From contig JAEOAD010001942.1 of assembly GCA_036365145.1 (NCBI GenBank), positions 868,001 through 932,000 of the forward strand: 64,000 nucleotides of DNA, given 5' to 3'. Positions 1-10,293 of this stretch are shown here, piece by piece. Position 1 is the first letter of the stretch. Every line of letters begins with the position of its first letter. A program made the translations under genes and the position numbers. The stretch is from Orientallactaga sibirica (lineage: Eukaryota > Chordata > Mammalia > Rodentia > Dipodidae). The notes below the pieces were generated by a model. That model saw only the letters and a program-made list of their open reading frames with translations. It searched no databases and had not been told where the DNA came from.

Positions 1-118
1 CATATCCTAGATATTAATCTTCTGTCAGATGTATAGCTGGCAAATATTTTCTTCCATTCTGTAGGCTGCCTGTTTGCTCTATTCACCATGTCCTTTGCTT
101 GTACAGAAAGATTTAAAA
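1..118 (-). mobile_element. L1 ORF2 3'-region fragment
   Basis: Matches the same region of the better preserved L1 at 18,175-18,260 (shared 'attaatc.tctgtcagatg.atagctggcaaa'). Cut by the window edge on the left and by a tRNA-SINE on the right. Same orientation as the L1 piece at 713-975, so probably one old element. Confidence 0.85.
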
Positions 119-123
119 ATTAT

Positions 124-329
124 TTTTGATTTATTTATTAACTTTAAGGAGAAAGAGAGAGAGCGAAAGAGAGAGAGAATGGCTGTGCCAGGGTCTCCAG
201 CTGCTGCAAACAAACTCCCAGATACATGTGCCACTTTGTGCATCTGGCTTTACATAGGTACTGGGAAATCAAACCTGGGTCTTTAACTTTGTAGGCAAGT
301 GCCTTACTGCTAAGCCACCTCTCCAGCCC
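124..329 (-). mobile_element. tRNA-SINE (B2-like head)
   Basis: Reads from an AT-rich tail through a (GA)n block to the head 'aagccacctctccagccc'. Head on the minus strand carries pol III A- and B-box-like sequences, as in other copies. Inserted into the L1 fragment on its left. Confidence 0.9.
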
Positions 330-343
330 ATTGTTTGTTTGTT

Positions 344-642
344 TGTTTTTAGTTTTTCGAGGTAGCATCTCACTCTAGCTCAGGCTGACCTGGAATCCAC
401 TAGGTAGTCTTAGGGTGGCCTCAAACTCACAGCAGTCCTCCTACCTCTACCTCCAGAGTATTGGGATTAAAGATATTCGCCACCATGCCTGGCTCTTGTT
501 TGTTTTTGAGGTAGGGTTTCATCTAGCTCAGGCTGACCTGGAACTCACTATACAGTCTCAAGGTAGCCTTGAACTCACGGCAGTCCTCTTACCTCTGCCT
601 CCCAAGTGCTGGGAATAAAGGGATGTACCACCACACCCAGCC
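344..642 (-). mobile_element. Two tandem B1-like SINEs
   Basis: Copies at 344-493 and 497-642, both in minus orientation: T-rich tail, 'gaggtag..tctcactctagc', 'aggctgacctggaa', ending 'gccaccatgcctggc' and 'ccaccacacccagcc'. Clearly diverged from each other, so two insertions rather than a duplication. Confidence 0.9.
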
Positions 643-664
643 TGATTTAAGAAAAGTTATTTCC

Positions 665-665
<1 letters not shown>

Positions 666-701
<36 letters not shown>

Positions 702-712
702 TGTGTGTATGG
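666..712. repeat. (CT)n(GT)n microsatellite
   Basis: A (CT)n run passes directly into a (GT)n run, next to an old L1 fragment. Confidence 0.95.
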
Positions 713-975
713 GTGTGTCAAAGTTTCATGCTGCCACTGTTGAATGCCAGATGCAACGTAGAAGAGTTCCTCTTTTTCTGCATCCTCTCTAGCATTTATT
801 ATCATTTGTTTTCTTGATAATAGCCATTCTGACCAGAGTGAGATAGAATCTCAAAGTAATTTTCATTTCCCTGATGGCTAAGGACTTAGAACATTTTTTT
901 AGATGTTTATATGCCATCTGTATTTATTCATTTGAGAACTCTCTATTTAGTTCCATAGCCCATTTTCTAATTGGG
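713..975 (-). mobile_element. L1 ORF2 3'-region fragment
   Basis: Aligns by eye with 17,885-18,130 of the young L1 ('catttgttttcttgat', 'ttccctgatggctaagga', 'gttccatagcccatttt'). The collinear neighbour of the fragment at 1-118. Confidence 0.88.
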
Positions 976-1140
976 TTGTTATGACACCCCAAGGCCTGTC
1001 CCCAGTGGCACACCTCCTCCAGCAAGACTCCACCTGCCAAAGGCTCCACAAACTTCCCAAATAGTGCCACCAGCTGGGGATTAATATGAGGCTTAATTGC
1101 AAACACACGAGGCTATAATGGACATTTTACATTCAAACTA
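976..1140 (-). mobile_element. MaLR/ERVL-type LTR fragment
   Basis: Read on the minus strand it starts 'tatggtagtttgaatg' and carries 'ggaggaggtgtgccactgg', the layout of rodent MaLR-like LTRs. Only the 5' half of the LTR is present. Family name from memory. Confidence 0.6.
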
Positions 1141-1197
1141 CCATATGTGTGCATGTGATATGTGTACATGTATGTGGGTACACACATATGTGTACAT

Positions 1198-1236
1198 GTG
1201 TGTGTGTATGTATGTATGTATGTATGTATGTATGTA

Positions 1237-1295
<59 letters not shown>
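1198..1295. repeat. (GTAT)n followed by (AT)28
   Basis: A run of GTAT units followed by about 56 bp of pure AT alternation, self-complementary and able to extrude as a cruciform. Confidence 0.97.
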
Positions 1296-1297
<2 letters not shown>

Positions 1298-1778
1298 CAC
1301 CCAGAGGTCAGCGTCAGGTGTGTTTCTCAGTTACTCTTCATCTTATTTTATTTATTTATTTGAGAGCGAGAAGGAGGCAGAGAGAGAGAGAGAGAGAGAA
1401 TGGGCACACCAGGGTCTCTAGCTACTGCCAACGAACTCCAGATGCATGTATGCACCACCTTGTGCATCTGGCTTATGTGGGTCCTGGAGAGTTGAACTGG
1501 GATCCTTTGGCTTTGCAGGCAAATGCCTTAACTGCTAAGCCATGTCTCCAGCCCTATGCTTCATCATATTTTTTGAGACAGAGTCTGTCACTGAACCTGA
1601 ACCTCACAGATTCATCTAGACTAGCTAGTCAGCAAGGCCTTGGAATCCATCTGCCGCCACTTCCCAATGTTGAGGTTACAGGTGAGTACCTGGTGCTTTG
1701 TATGGGTTCTAGGCATCTGAATGCAGGTCCTAATGCTTGTTTGGCAAGCACTTTACCCACTGAACCCCTCCCCAGCCA
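1296..1778 (-). mobile_element. RSINE1/B4-like SINE, interrupted
   Basis: Left arm 1,296-1,340 ('cagaggtcagcgtcaggtg') and right arm 1,567-1,778 ('gagacagagtctgtcactgaacc' through 'ccactgaacccctccccagcc') are one element split by the tRNA-SINE at 1,341-1,554. Confidence 0.75.
1341..1554 (-). mobile_element. tRNA-SINE inside RSINE1/B4-like element
   Basis: Complete copy: TTTA tail, (GA)n, 'aatgggcacaccagggtctc', head end 'aagccatgtctccagccc'. Its position inside an older SINE shows the tRNA-SINE is the younger. Confidence 0.92.
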
Positions 1779-1854
1779 GTTTTCCTTCCTTTTTTATGGT
1801 ACTGTAGTTTGAAGGTACTAAGGCAAATGTTGTACTATTAAGATATATTTCCAG

Positions 1855-2077
1855 GGCCTGGAGAGATGGCTTAGTGGTTAAGCACTTGCCTGTGAAGCCT
1901 AAGGACCCTGGTTTGAGGTTCAATTCCCCAGGACCCTTGTAAATCAGATGCACAAGGTGGCACATGCATCTGGAGCTCGTTTGCAGTAGCTGGAGGCCCT
2001 GGTGCACCTATTCTCTGTCTATCTGCCTCTTTCTCTCTCTATCTGTTGCTCTCAAATAAATAAATAATTTTAAAAAT
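1855..2077 (+). mobile_element. tRNA-SINE, first part of a composite
   Basis: Starts 'ggcctggagagatggcttag' directly after a 15-bp sequence (aagatatatttccag, 1,840-1,854) that recurs only after the following B1 (2,290-2,304). Ends with (AAAT)n. Confidence 0.92.
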
Positions 2078-2111
2078 CCCCCAAAAATCACTGCATAAAA
2101 ATTCAAATTTC

Positions 2112-2289
2112 TGCTGGGCATGGTGGCGCACACCTTTAATCCCAGCACTCAGGAGGAAGAGGTAAGAGGATTACCATGAGTTCGAGGCCACCCTGAGACT
2201 ACATAGTGAATTCCAGGTCAGCCTAGGCTAGAGTGAAACCCTACCTCAGAAAAACAAAAAACAAAACAACAACAACAACAACAACAACA
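2112..2289 (+). mobile_element. B1-like SINE, second part of a composite
   Basis: Full copy ('ctgggcatggtggcgcac' to 'gaaaccctacctcag') with a (AAC)n tail. Faces a B1 of opposite orientation only about 25 bp away at 2,313. Confidence 0.93.
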
Positions 2290-2312
2290 AAGATATATTT
2301 CCAGCCTCCTTT

Positions 2313-2620
2313 TTTGCTTTTTTTTTAGTTTTCCGAGGTAGGGTCTCACTCTAGCCCAGGCTGACCTGGAATCCACTACGTAGTCTCAGGGTGGCCTTGA
2401 ACTGATGGTGATCCTCCTACATCTGCCTCCTGAGTGCTGGGATTAAAGGCGTACGCCACCACGCCTGGCTTAGCTGCTTTTTTTTTTAAGACAAGTTTTT
2501 CTGGGATAGGTTTTCACTGTAGCTCAGGCTCACTCTGTAGTCCCAGGATGGCCTCAAATGCACACAATCCTTCTACTCTGCCCTCTGAGCACTGGGATTA
2601 AAGGCTACCATGTCTGGCTT
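2313..2620 (-). mobile_element. Two B1-like SINEs
   Basis: A good copy at 2,313-2,470 followed by a diverged one at 2,478-2,620 ('ggttttcactgtagctcaggc' to 'accatgtctggct'). Confidence 0.88.
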
Positions 2621-2796
2621 CCATCAGCTGCTTTTAGTTGGATGCTTTATTTTAGCTATGAGAAGGTCACTGCAACAGTGTATGTGTGGTGTGTGTGATG
2701 TGTGTGTGCATGGGTGCACATATGCCATTGGCACATATGTGGAGGGCAGAGTATAACCTTGACATGTTCCTTCTCTCCTTCCACTTTCCTTCCTTT

Positions 2797-3159
2797 CCTT
2801 TTTTTTTTTTTTTTTCTCTCTCAAGGCAAAGTCTCATTCTAGCCCAGGCTGACCTGGAATTCACTCTATAGCTTCAGACTGGCCTCATACGCACGGTGAT
2901 CCTCCTACTTTAGCCTCCCTAGTTCTGGAACTAACTGCGTGTGCCACCACCTCCAGGCAGCACATCATTTTATACAAGGTCCTTGACTATGAGCAATTTT
3001 TTTTTTTTTTTTTTTTGGTTTTTTGAGGTAGGGTCTCACTCTAGCCCAGGCTGACCTGGAATTCACTCTGTATTCTCAGGGTGGCCTCGAACTCATGGCG
3101 ATCCTCCTACCTCTGCCTCCCGAGTGCTGGGATTAAAGGCATGCGCCACCACGCCCGGC
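2797..3159 (-). mobile_element. Two B1-like SINEs, second with TSD
   Basis: A diverged copy at 2,797-2,960 and a well preserved one at 3,001-3,159. The second is flanked by the 14-bp repeat ctatgagcaatttt (2,987-3,000 and 3,160-3,173). Confidence 0.92.
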
Positions 3160-3173
3160 CTATGAGCAATTTT

Positions 3174-3419
3174 AATATGTATGTGGGGTGGGGGGGTCCA
3201 AGAATCTATCAGCCATGGAAACAGATATGACTGCATAATTCCTGACACCTGCTTTGTAGCTACTGATCAGCAATTTCTTTTTGCTCTATAGCAATTTACG
3301 AGGACCAGAAGCAGCAGTTTGCTTTAGTCTGGCAATATCAGTGGCACCCTTTCACAACACTGCCTCAGGGCACCCATCAGTTCTGGAGCTCTCTGTCATA
3401 ATACAGGCTAGAGAGGTTT
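3174..3419. other. Unique sequence, no gene seen
   Basis: Between a B1 and the L1 3' UTR. No repeat signature, open frame or regulatory element that I recognise. Confidence 0.5.
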
Positions 3420-4340
3420 TAGTTTTTTAATTTTGCATGCATGTATGTAATGAATTGTGACCATATTCATCCCTCCATTACCCTCTCATTTCCCCCCTTC
3501 ACTCCCTCTAAATCCCTTCTTCCCAACTAATTGTGAACAGCTCTTCTGGGAGGAGGGGGGATCCTCACCCACGATGGAATGTTGAGGGGTTAATACTGTG
3601 CAGGACAGGACAGCTGCTGTGACTTTAAGAGTGTGACAGCCCTGTGGGGTCCGGGAGACAGCATTCCACAGCATTTCTCCTTAGCCTCCAGCTCTTACAT
3701 TCTTTCTGTCCTCTTCTCTGTGATGGGACCTTGGAGAGGGTGCTAGAGATGTCCCATTTAGTGCTGAGCAGACAATACCTGTGAATGTTTACTTCAGTGG
3801 CTTTGCTACTGAAAAAAAAAAAAGTCTTCCACTCCTCCAGCCACCATTAACTCCTCAGGGAGGGACGGGGGGGGGGCTCGTGCTCTCATTCATCATCCAC
3901 GTCGGAATGTTGATGGGCCCAACATTGTGCAGATCTTGTGCGTGTGACAGTTGCTATGGGGTCATGAATGCAATGCGATGCCACCTCATGTCAGGAAGAT
4001 GGCGTTCCACAGCACTCCTCTCTATTCTCTGGCTCTTACATTATTTCTGCCCCTTCTTCTGCACGGTTCCTGAGCTTTGGAGGGGTGGATCTTGACGTCT
4101 CGTTTAGTGCTGAGCACTCCACAGTCACAGATTCTCCTCAGCACTTTGACAAGCTTTGGTCTCCCCAGTAGTCAGTGTCAGTTGATAGAGTAGCTTCTCA
4201 AACCAAAGGTGAGAGGAGCACTAGTCTGTGGGCATAAACAAACACTTAGAGGGCAATTGAGTGGGCAAAATCCATTCATTTATACACGCTGGAGAGATCT
4301 TTCTCATCTGGATATTAGCTTGCTGTTGTACTATACTGTG
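3420..4340 (-). mobile_element. Rodent L1 3' UTR with internal duplication
   Basis: Shares with the L1 3' UTRs at 16.2, 37.1 and 55.9 kb the marks 'ggctcttacatt.tttctg', 'cctgagc.ttggagggtg', 'tgctgagcac' and 'agcttctctaacc'. The module with the 'gttccacagca' and 'cttacatt' marks occurs twice (about 3,500-3,780 and 3,840-4,120). Confidence 0.8.
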
Positions 4341-5299
4341 ATGTGCTGATCTACTGAACCGGAAGTAGCGCATAATTTAAATTTAATAAGACATACATAG
4401 TTCTGAGTATCCAATGGCCTGAGACACATCAGTTTATTCCCCGAGGTGAAAGACAAGTTGTCATATGAGTCTTACTACAATTAAAAAGACACATGCTCTG
4501 TAGATAACATCTATGGTATTTGAACATGCTATTTAAACCTTATTCACCAAGTAATAGATAAGGCTTATTTGTTTGTTTGTTTGATTGTTTGTTAGACAGT
4601 GTGCTGCCGAGTAGGAATCCTAGACTGGTCTCAAACTTGAAATCCTTCTGCCTCTACCTTCCAAGAACTGAGATTAAAGGCATGTATGTACCACCAGCTA
4701 AGTCTACAAATTTGGGTGATGATCAAAGCAAGAGAACATTGTACAGGAAGTCCAGCCTGCCTTTCCATTGCAAGGTTTTGACTGCAGACCATTTTCTGTT
4801 TGGCTCTGGCTGCATTGCCAACAGTACACTCCTGTGGCCTTATGGACAGCTCCTTACCATGAGTTGACTGATTAGAACAAAACTCTGTGGTCTCATTTAC
4901 ATTTGCTACACAATGCACCAGCTAAAGCTGGATGGCTATAGAACTCTCTGTCCTCTCAGCATGACCCCAAAGGACAGTACTGAAGAACAGTCCTCATGGT
5001 GGGCAGAACCTTGAGACGTACATGTGAGAGTCTTGCCACAGAGATGATGACCAGAAGCACTTATCAACATTGGTGCATGCAGAAAGCTACTATTGGTTTT
5101 GCAAGGTGACCAGGATACTGAACAGCTAAGGATCAGAAGATGGGTAATAAAGAGTTTGGGGGGAAGAGGTAGTAGATGACTTCTTAGAATGGACACACCA
5201 TATGATATCAATGTTACCTATGAAATTACATCACTAAGCATCTACTATTCCATTGTGAAAATGGAACATTTCATGAGGGTCAATCCACCTCTTTCTTTA
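4341..5299. other. Mostly unique, with old SINE relic
   Basis: A diverged B1/B4-type relic in minus orientation at about 4,565-4,705 ('ctgggattaaaggcat'-like end). The rest shows no family I recognise; short open frames here have no coding character. Confidence 0.5.
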
Positions 5300-5460
5300 T
5301 TATTATTATTTTTTAATACTTTTGAAGGTAGGATCTCACTCTAGCCCAGGATGACCTGGAATTGACTATGTAGTTTCGGGCTGGCCTCAAACTCACAGTG
5401 ATCCTCCTACCTCTGCCTCCCAAGTGCTGGGATTAAAGGTGTGCACCACCACGCCCGGCT
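5300..5460 (-). mobile_element. B1-like SINE
   Basis: Complete, from T-rich tail to 'caccaccacgcccggct'. Confidence 0.92.
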
Positions 5461-5464
5461 CTTT

Positions 5465-5652
5465 TAAAAATATTTTTATTTATTTATAAGGAGAGAGAGA
5501 GAGAGAGAAAAGAGAGACAGACAGAAGGGCCTCCAGTCGCTGCAAACAAACTCCAGAGGCATGCGCCACTTTGTGCTTTACTGGGTACTGAGGAATTGAA
5601 GTCCAGTCATTAGCCTTTGCAGTCAAGTGCCTTAAGCCACCTCTCCAGTCCT
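5465..5652 (-). mobile_element. tRNA-SINE
   Basis: Tail 'tatttttatttatttat', (GA)n, head end 'aagccacctctccagtcc'. Directly abuts the B1 to its left. Confidence 0.9.
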
Positions 5653-5705
5653 TTGCATGCTTTTTATAGCCCAATTAACAATGCCCTGTGCAAATAAGAC
5701 TTTGG

Positions 5706-5885
5706 TTTTTTCTTTTTCTTTCTTTCCTTTTTCTTTGTTTGTTTTTTTGAGTTAGAATCTTACTCTAGCCCAGGCTGACCTGGAATTCACTATGTAGTCT
5801 CAGAGTGGCCTTGAACTCACAGTAATCCTCCTACTTCTGCCTCTGAAATGCTGGGATTAAAAGCATGCACCACCACACCTGATTC
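5706..5885 (-). mobile_element. B1-like SINE
   Basis: T/C-rich tail of about 40 bp, then a standard body ending 'caccaccacacctgattc'. Confidence 0.9.
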
Positions 5886-5910
5886 AGTTTTTTTTTTTTT
5901 TTTTAAATTG

Positions 5911-6138
5911 GGGGCTGAAGAGATTGCTCAGTGGTTAAGGTGCTTGCCTACAAAGCCTAATGACCCCAGTTTGATTCCCCAGTACTCACATAAAGCCAGA
6001 TACACAAAGTGGCATATAAGTCTGGAGTCTGTTTGCGGTGGCTGGAGGCCCTGGAACATCCATTCTGTGTGTGTGTGTGTGTGTGTGTCTTGGTTTGTCT
6101 CTCACTGCTTGCAAATAAATAAGTAAAAAAAATTAAAT
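5911..6138 (+). mobile_element. tRNA-SINE with GT in place of CT block
   Basis: Head 'gggggctgaagagattgctc'. The usual (CT)n block before the tail is replaced by (GT)n at 6,067-6,087. Ends in AAATAAATAA and meets an inverted copy. Confidence 0.9.
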
Positions 6139-6139
6139 T

Positions 6140-6340
6140 AATTAATTTATTTATTTATTTATTTGAAAGAGAGAGAGAAAGAGGCAGACAGAAAGAAAGA
6201 AAGTATGGGCATGCTAACACCTCTTGCCACTGCAAACGAACTCCAGATGCATGTACCACTTTGTGCACCTGGAATCAAACCCAGGCGTTCAGTCTTTGCA
6301 AGCAAGCACCTTTAGCCACTGAGGGGTCTCTCTAGCATCC
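6140..6340 (-). mobile_element. tRNA-SINE, inverted to its neighbour
   Basis: Tail-to-tail with the copy at 5,911-6,138, so the pair forms an inverted repeat of about 200-bp arms. Confidence 0.9.
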
Positions 6341-6710
6341 AGCTAACAGTTTTTTTTAATATTACATTCTACTAATTTGAAGGATGTATGCATGGGTTTT
6401 GTCTCCCATCTAAATGGATGTTGGCTAATACTAGTCCTTTTGTCAGTTTGGAAATGTGGAGTGAATGAGCGCTGGATCCCAAGTTTACACTTTTTTCTGT
6501 GTCTAGTTTCACTGTAGACAATGTGGTCCATGACTCTAAACCTTATATGCTAGTGGATCCTACACTCGTATCTTTTGCCCCGGACTGTCATGAGAATTCT
6601 AGAAATATATTTTTTTGTCTACTTGACATCTTTACTTGTCAATTTAAATATCTCAACCTTAACATAGTCAAAAAGAGCTCATGATTCCCTTATCTTCATA
6701 CCACCTATTT
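6341..6710. other. Unique or very old repeat
   Basis: Contains 'cttgacatctttacttgtc' and 'atctcaaccttaacatagtc', which recall an ancient mammalian interspersed repeat, but I cannot name it firmly. No gene. Confidence 0.35.
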
Positions 6711-6749
6711 TGGTTTGAATGTGAAATGCCCTCATAGATTCATATGTTT

Positions 6750-6919
6750 ATTTATTTTTTAGTTTTTATTTTTGGTTTTTCGAGGTAGGGTCTCACTCTA
6801 GCCCAGGCTGACATGGAATTCACTATGTAGTCTCAGGGTGGCTTCGAATTCACAGTGATCCTCCTACCTCTGCCTCCCGAGTGCTGAGATTAAAGGCGTG
6901 CACCACCACACCAGGCTAC
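6750..6919 (-). mobile_element. B1-like SINE with TSD
   Basis: Flanked by tcatatgttt at 6,740-6,749 and 6,920-6,929; inserted into the MaLR LTR. Confidence 0.92.
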
Positions 6920-6930
6920 TCATATGTTTT

Positions 6931-7174
6931 AAATCTTTTATTTTTTTTTATTTGAGAGAGGCAGAGACAGAGAGTGAGAAAGAGAATGGGCATGCCAGCC
7001 GCCTTTCAACAGCTGTGAATGAACTCCAGACACGTGTGCCCCCTTGTGCACATGTGTGACATTGCGCACTTGTGTCACTTTTGGCGTCTGGGTAAACGTG
7101 GGACATGGAGATTCGAACAGGTGTTCTTAGTCTTCACAGGCAGGTGCCTTATCCTCTAAGCCATCTCTCCAGCC
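6931..7174 (-). mobile_element. tRNA-SINE, long subfamily
   Basis: Longer than most copies: about 35 extra bp in the body ('gtgtgacattgcgcacttg'). The same extra block is in copies at 42.2, 44.5 and 52.6 kb. Confidence 0.9.
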
Positions 7175-7660
7175 CATGTTTAAACTCTTGGTGGCCATGT
7201 GGCAGTGCTGTTTTTGGAGGTTATGGTAGTGTTTTTTAAAGGAGACCCAGCTGCTTGATGTAGGGCCAGAGTGGCAGAGCTAGAAGGCTGCAGCCAGGCC
7301 CTGCTTGCAGTGCAAGCTCTTCCTGGTTGGCACTATGGAGCAAACACCTGCCCCATGCTCCCATCACCCAGGCCCTGCCAGTCCCAGTTCCATGTCGTCC
7401 TTGCTTCATGAGGGACTATATCTCCACAAATTGTGAGTCAAGCAAACCCTATCCTCTGTTAACTTAATTTAGCCATGTATTTTATCACGGTGACAAGTAA
7501 CATCATCTGCCCAACCCTATTCTCCCCCAAGTTCTCTCTGCTACAGTAAAATATGTATACATTACAGCTACCTAGTTCTTCAAATATAAGCACATAGACA
7601 TCAGTGTTGACTGAAAAGAAAATTGTTCTTCTTTTTGCATTTTTAAAAAATATTTTAAAG

Positions 7661-8084
7661 CCGGGCATGGTGGTACCACCTTTAATCCCAGCACTGGAGA
7701 GGCAGAGGTAGGAGGATTGCCTAGAGTTCGAGGCTACCCTGAGACTACATAGTGAATTCCAGGTCAGCCTGAGCTAGAGTGAGTCCTTAACTTGAGAAAA
7801 AAAAATTATTTGAGACAGAGGCAGAGAGAATAGGCATGCCAGGACCTCTAGCCACTGCAAATGAACTCCAGATGCATCCACCACCTTGTGCATCCAGCTT
7901 ACATAGGTACTGGGGACTCAAACCTTGGTCTTTAGGCTTTGCAGGCAGCACCTTAACCACTAAGCCATCTCTTCAGCCCTGGAATTCACTATGTAGTCTC
8001 GGGGTGGCCTTGAACTCACGGCGATCCTCCTACCTCTGCCTTCCAAGTGCTGGGATTAAAGGTGTGTGCCACAACGCCCGGCTG
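7661..8084. mobile_element. B1(+), tRNA-SINE(-), B1(-) cluster
   Basis: B1 plus 7,661-7,806; tRNA-SINE minus 7,807-7,979; partial B1 minus 7,980-8,084, lacking its 3' half and tail. The two B1s are inverted around the tRNA-SINE. Confidence 0.88.
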
Positions 8085-8390
8085 CAGGCTGCTCTTAAGA
8101 GGCCCATAGCTCCTGCAGTTCAGTCCCCTGCAGCCCAGCTCCATCCATCTCATTAGAGACTTCCACAGCCTTTCTCATTGGTTCCCGTAGTATCATGGTG
8201 TCATCACATGGGGGAAACAGAGCAGAGAGGCTCTTCTTTCCTAAAGGTAAGTCACTGTCACCATCTTCTCCCTCCCCTCCTCTTCTCTTTCTTCTTCCTG
8301 CTCCTTAGCTCAGGGCCTTACACATGCTAGATAAGGGCTACAGTCACAGTCCCTCTTTCCTGGCTTCGGCTTCTAAAAAAAAATTTTTTT
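8085..8390. other. Unique sequence with ID-like relic
   Basis: A possible minus-strand ID relic at about 8,300-8,360 ('cttagctcagggcc', 'acacatgctagataagggct'). No coding signal. Confidence 0.4.
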
Positions 8391-8391
8391 T

Positions 8392-8655
8392 AAGCCTAGT
8401 GTGGTAGTGCATGCCTTTAATCCTAGCGCTTGGGAGGTTGAGGTAGGAGGATCACTATGAGTTCCAGGTCAGCCTGGGCTATAGTAAGACCCTGCCTCAA
8501 AAACACAAAATAAAAGTCGGGTGTGGTGGCACACGCCTTTAATCCCAGCACTTGGGAGGCAGAGGCAGGAGGATTGCCAAGAGTTCAAGGTCACCCCGAG
8601 ACTACACAGTGAATTCCACGTCAGCCTGGGCTAGAGCAAGACCCTACCTCAAAAA

Positions 8656-8698
<43 letters not shown>

Positions 8699-8715
8699 AA
8701 TAATAATAATAAACA
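8392..8715 (+). mobile_element. Two tandem B1-like SINEs
   Basis: 8,392-8,515 is short and lacks the middle segment. 8,516-8,715 is complete and ends in (AAAT)11-12 plus AAT units. Confidence 0.9.
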
Positions 8716-8721
8716 CAAATA

Positions 8722-9061
8722 GGTATGGTACCTCACACCTTTAATCCCATTGCTTGGAAGGCTGCAGTAGGATTGCTATGAGTTCCAGGTTACCCTGGGA
8801 TAGTGTGAGACCCAGCAAGGAAGGAAGAAGAAAGAAAGGAAGAAAGAAAGAAAGAAAGAAGAATGAAAAAAGAAGAAAGAAAAGAAATAAAGGAAAGAGG
8901 AAGGGGAAGGGAAGGTAAGGAAGAGAGGAGGAGAGGGGAAGGAAAAAGAAAGGAAAGGAAGGAAAGAGAAGAGGAAGGGAGGAGAGGAGAGGAGAGGAGA
9001 GGAGAGGAGAGGAGAGGAGAGGAGAGGAGAGGAGAGGAGAGGAGAGGAGAAGAGAAGAGAA
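8722..9061 (+). mobile_element. Diverged B1 with long purine tail
   Basis: B1-derived body 8,722-8,812 ('cctttaatcccattgcttgg') running into 249 bp of pure A/G sequence: (GAAA)n, then GGAAG mixtures, then (GAGAG)n. Confidence 0.8.
8813..9061. repeat. Polypurine tract
   Basis: Nearly uninterrupted purine strand with (GGAGA)n at its right end. Long open frames here on both strands are a product of the repeat. Confidence 0.97.
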
Positions 9062-9111
9062 GCAACCAGTACTATCTAGGTCAAGACACCCCAATAGAGA
9101 GTTTACAGTCA

Positions 9112-9288
9112 GGGGCTGGGGAGATGGTTCAGCAGTTAAAGGCTCTTTTTTGCAAAGTCTGTCAGTCCCTGTGTTCAGCTCCCCAGCCATCTACAAAAAT
9201 GCAGATGGGCATTAATTTGCAGAGGCAAGAAACCCTGGTGTGCACCCAGACATACACATGCAAATAAGTTAAATAAATAAAAACAAAC
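9112..9288 (+). mobile_element. tRNA-headed SINE (B3-like?)
   Basis: Head 'ggggctggggagatggttc', body unlike the common tRNA-SINE ('atctacaaaaatgcagatgg'), tail with 'cacccagacatacacatgc' and AAATAAATAA. Confidence 0.7.
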
Positions 9289-9354
9289 TTTCCAAAAGAA
9301 AGTTTATAATCAGCTTACAGGATCTGTGGAGAAAAAAAAAACTTTTTTAGTGTG

Positions 9355-9800
9355 TGTATATGTGTGTGGGCATGCATGAACATGTGCATATGCATATGGA
9401 AACCAGAAGTCTGCATCAAATGTCTTCTTTAATCACTCTTCCTTACTTTTTTTTTTTTTTTTTTTTTGGTTTTTTGAGGTAGGGTCTCACTCTAGTTCAG
9501 GCTGACCTGGAATTAACCATGTAGTCTCAGGGTGGCCTCGAACTCATGGCGATCCTCCCACCTCTGCCTCCCAAGTGCTGGGATTAAAGGCGTGCGCCAC
9601 CACGCCTGGCTTCCTTACTTTTTGAGACAAGTCTCGCACTGAACCTAAAACTCACTGCTCTAGAGTGGATAGCCAGAAAGTCCTAGGATCCTCCTGTCTC
9701 TGTACCCCAGACCTTGGGTTACAGTCATGAGCAGCTTGTATGCTTTTACATATGGGACGGGAATCAAGCACTTTACCCACGGAGCCACTTCCCCAGTCCC
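9355..9800 (-). mobile_element. RSINE1/B4-like SINE split by a B1
   Basis: Left arm with (GT)n-like leader, right arm 9,624-9,800 ('gagacaagtctcgcactgaacc' to 'gccacttccccagtccc'). Confidence 0.75.
9452..9609 (-). mobile_element. B1-like SINE with TSD
   Basis: Well preserved; flanked by cttccttacttttt (9,438-9,451; 9,610-9,623). Inserted into the RSINE1/B4-like element. Confidence 0.95.
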
Positions 9801-10283
9801 ATACTTAAAAAAAAAGACAAGAAAAGAAAAAAGAAAAACAACTTTTGTCATCGCAGATATACTAAACCCCTTTGAGCCTGAGTATAGATTGGCTTTGGCT
9901 CTCGCTCTGGCTCTGGCTGTTGCAACTTGAAACATTAGCTGAGTTTCTAGGAAAAGATCAGGGTTCAGGAGGGAGCCTGTGGGTTTCTTTTGCTGTCAAG
10001 ATTTATCCTCTTTGGTAATTGTGGTTGTTCGGGTGAACTTAATAATGAGATAATAGCTAGATACATCCGTTTCACTTTGTACTAGAGATACAAGCAAGGA
10101 GATCTATGTCAGCTGGTCTGTCAATCAGGTATCATTAAGGAAGTTAAAATGAAATGGAAAAAAAAAATCTTTAAGCACTGTCTCCAAATTATAGTATCAG
10201 AATGTTCCAGGCTAAAAGATTTTTATGTGAAATGAAGTTTGTAAGCCTCCTGTGATATGCTGATGCGTATCCTGGATAAGAAT
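9801..10283. other. Unique sequence
   Basis: A short A-rich run, a (CTGGCT)-like stretch at about 9,891-9,920, then unique sequence. No gene evidence. Confidence 0.5.
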
Positions 10284-10293
10284 GGATGTTTCA

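Larger units (their letters stand above)
6711..7500 (+). mobile_element. MaLR/ERVL-type LTR split by two SINEs
   Basis: 5' piece 6,711-6,740 ('tttggtttgaatgtgaaatg'), 3' piece about 7,176-7,500 ending 'tttatcacggtgacaag'. Overall layout matches rodent MaLR LTRs (LTR 5' 'ggtttgaat', 3' 'tgtgagtcaagcaaacc'). Confidence 0.65.

Noticed and set aside
1097..1421. Frames with long Ile-Tyr repeats
   Set aside because: Direct translation of (AT)n.
8741..9267. Frames of 91-149 codons on both strands
   Set aside because: Same reason: the (GA)-rich tract keeps all frames free of stops.
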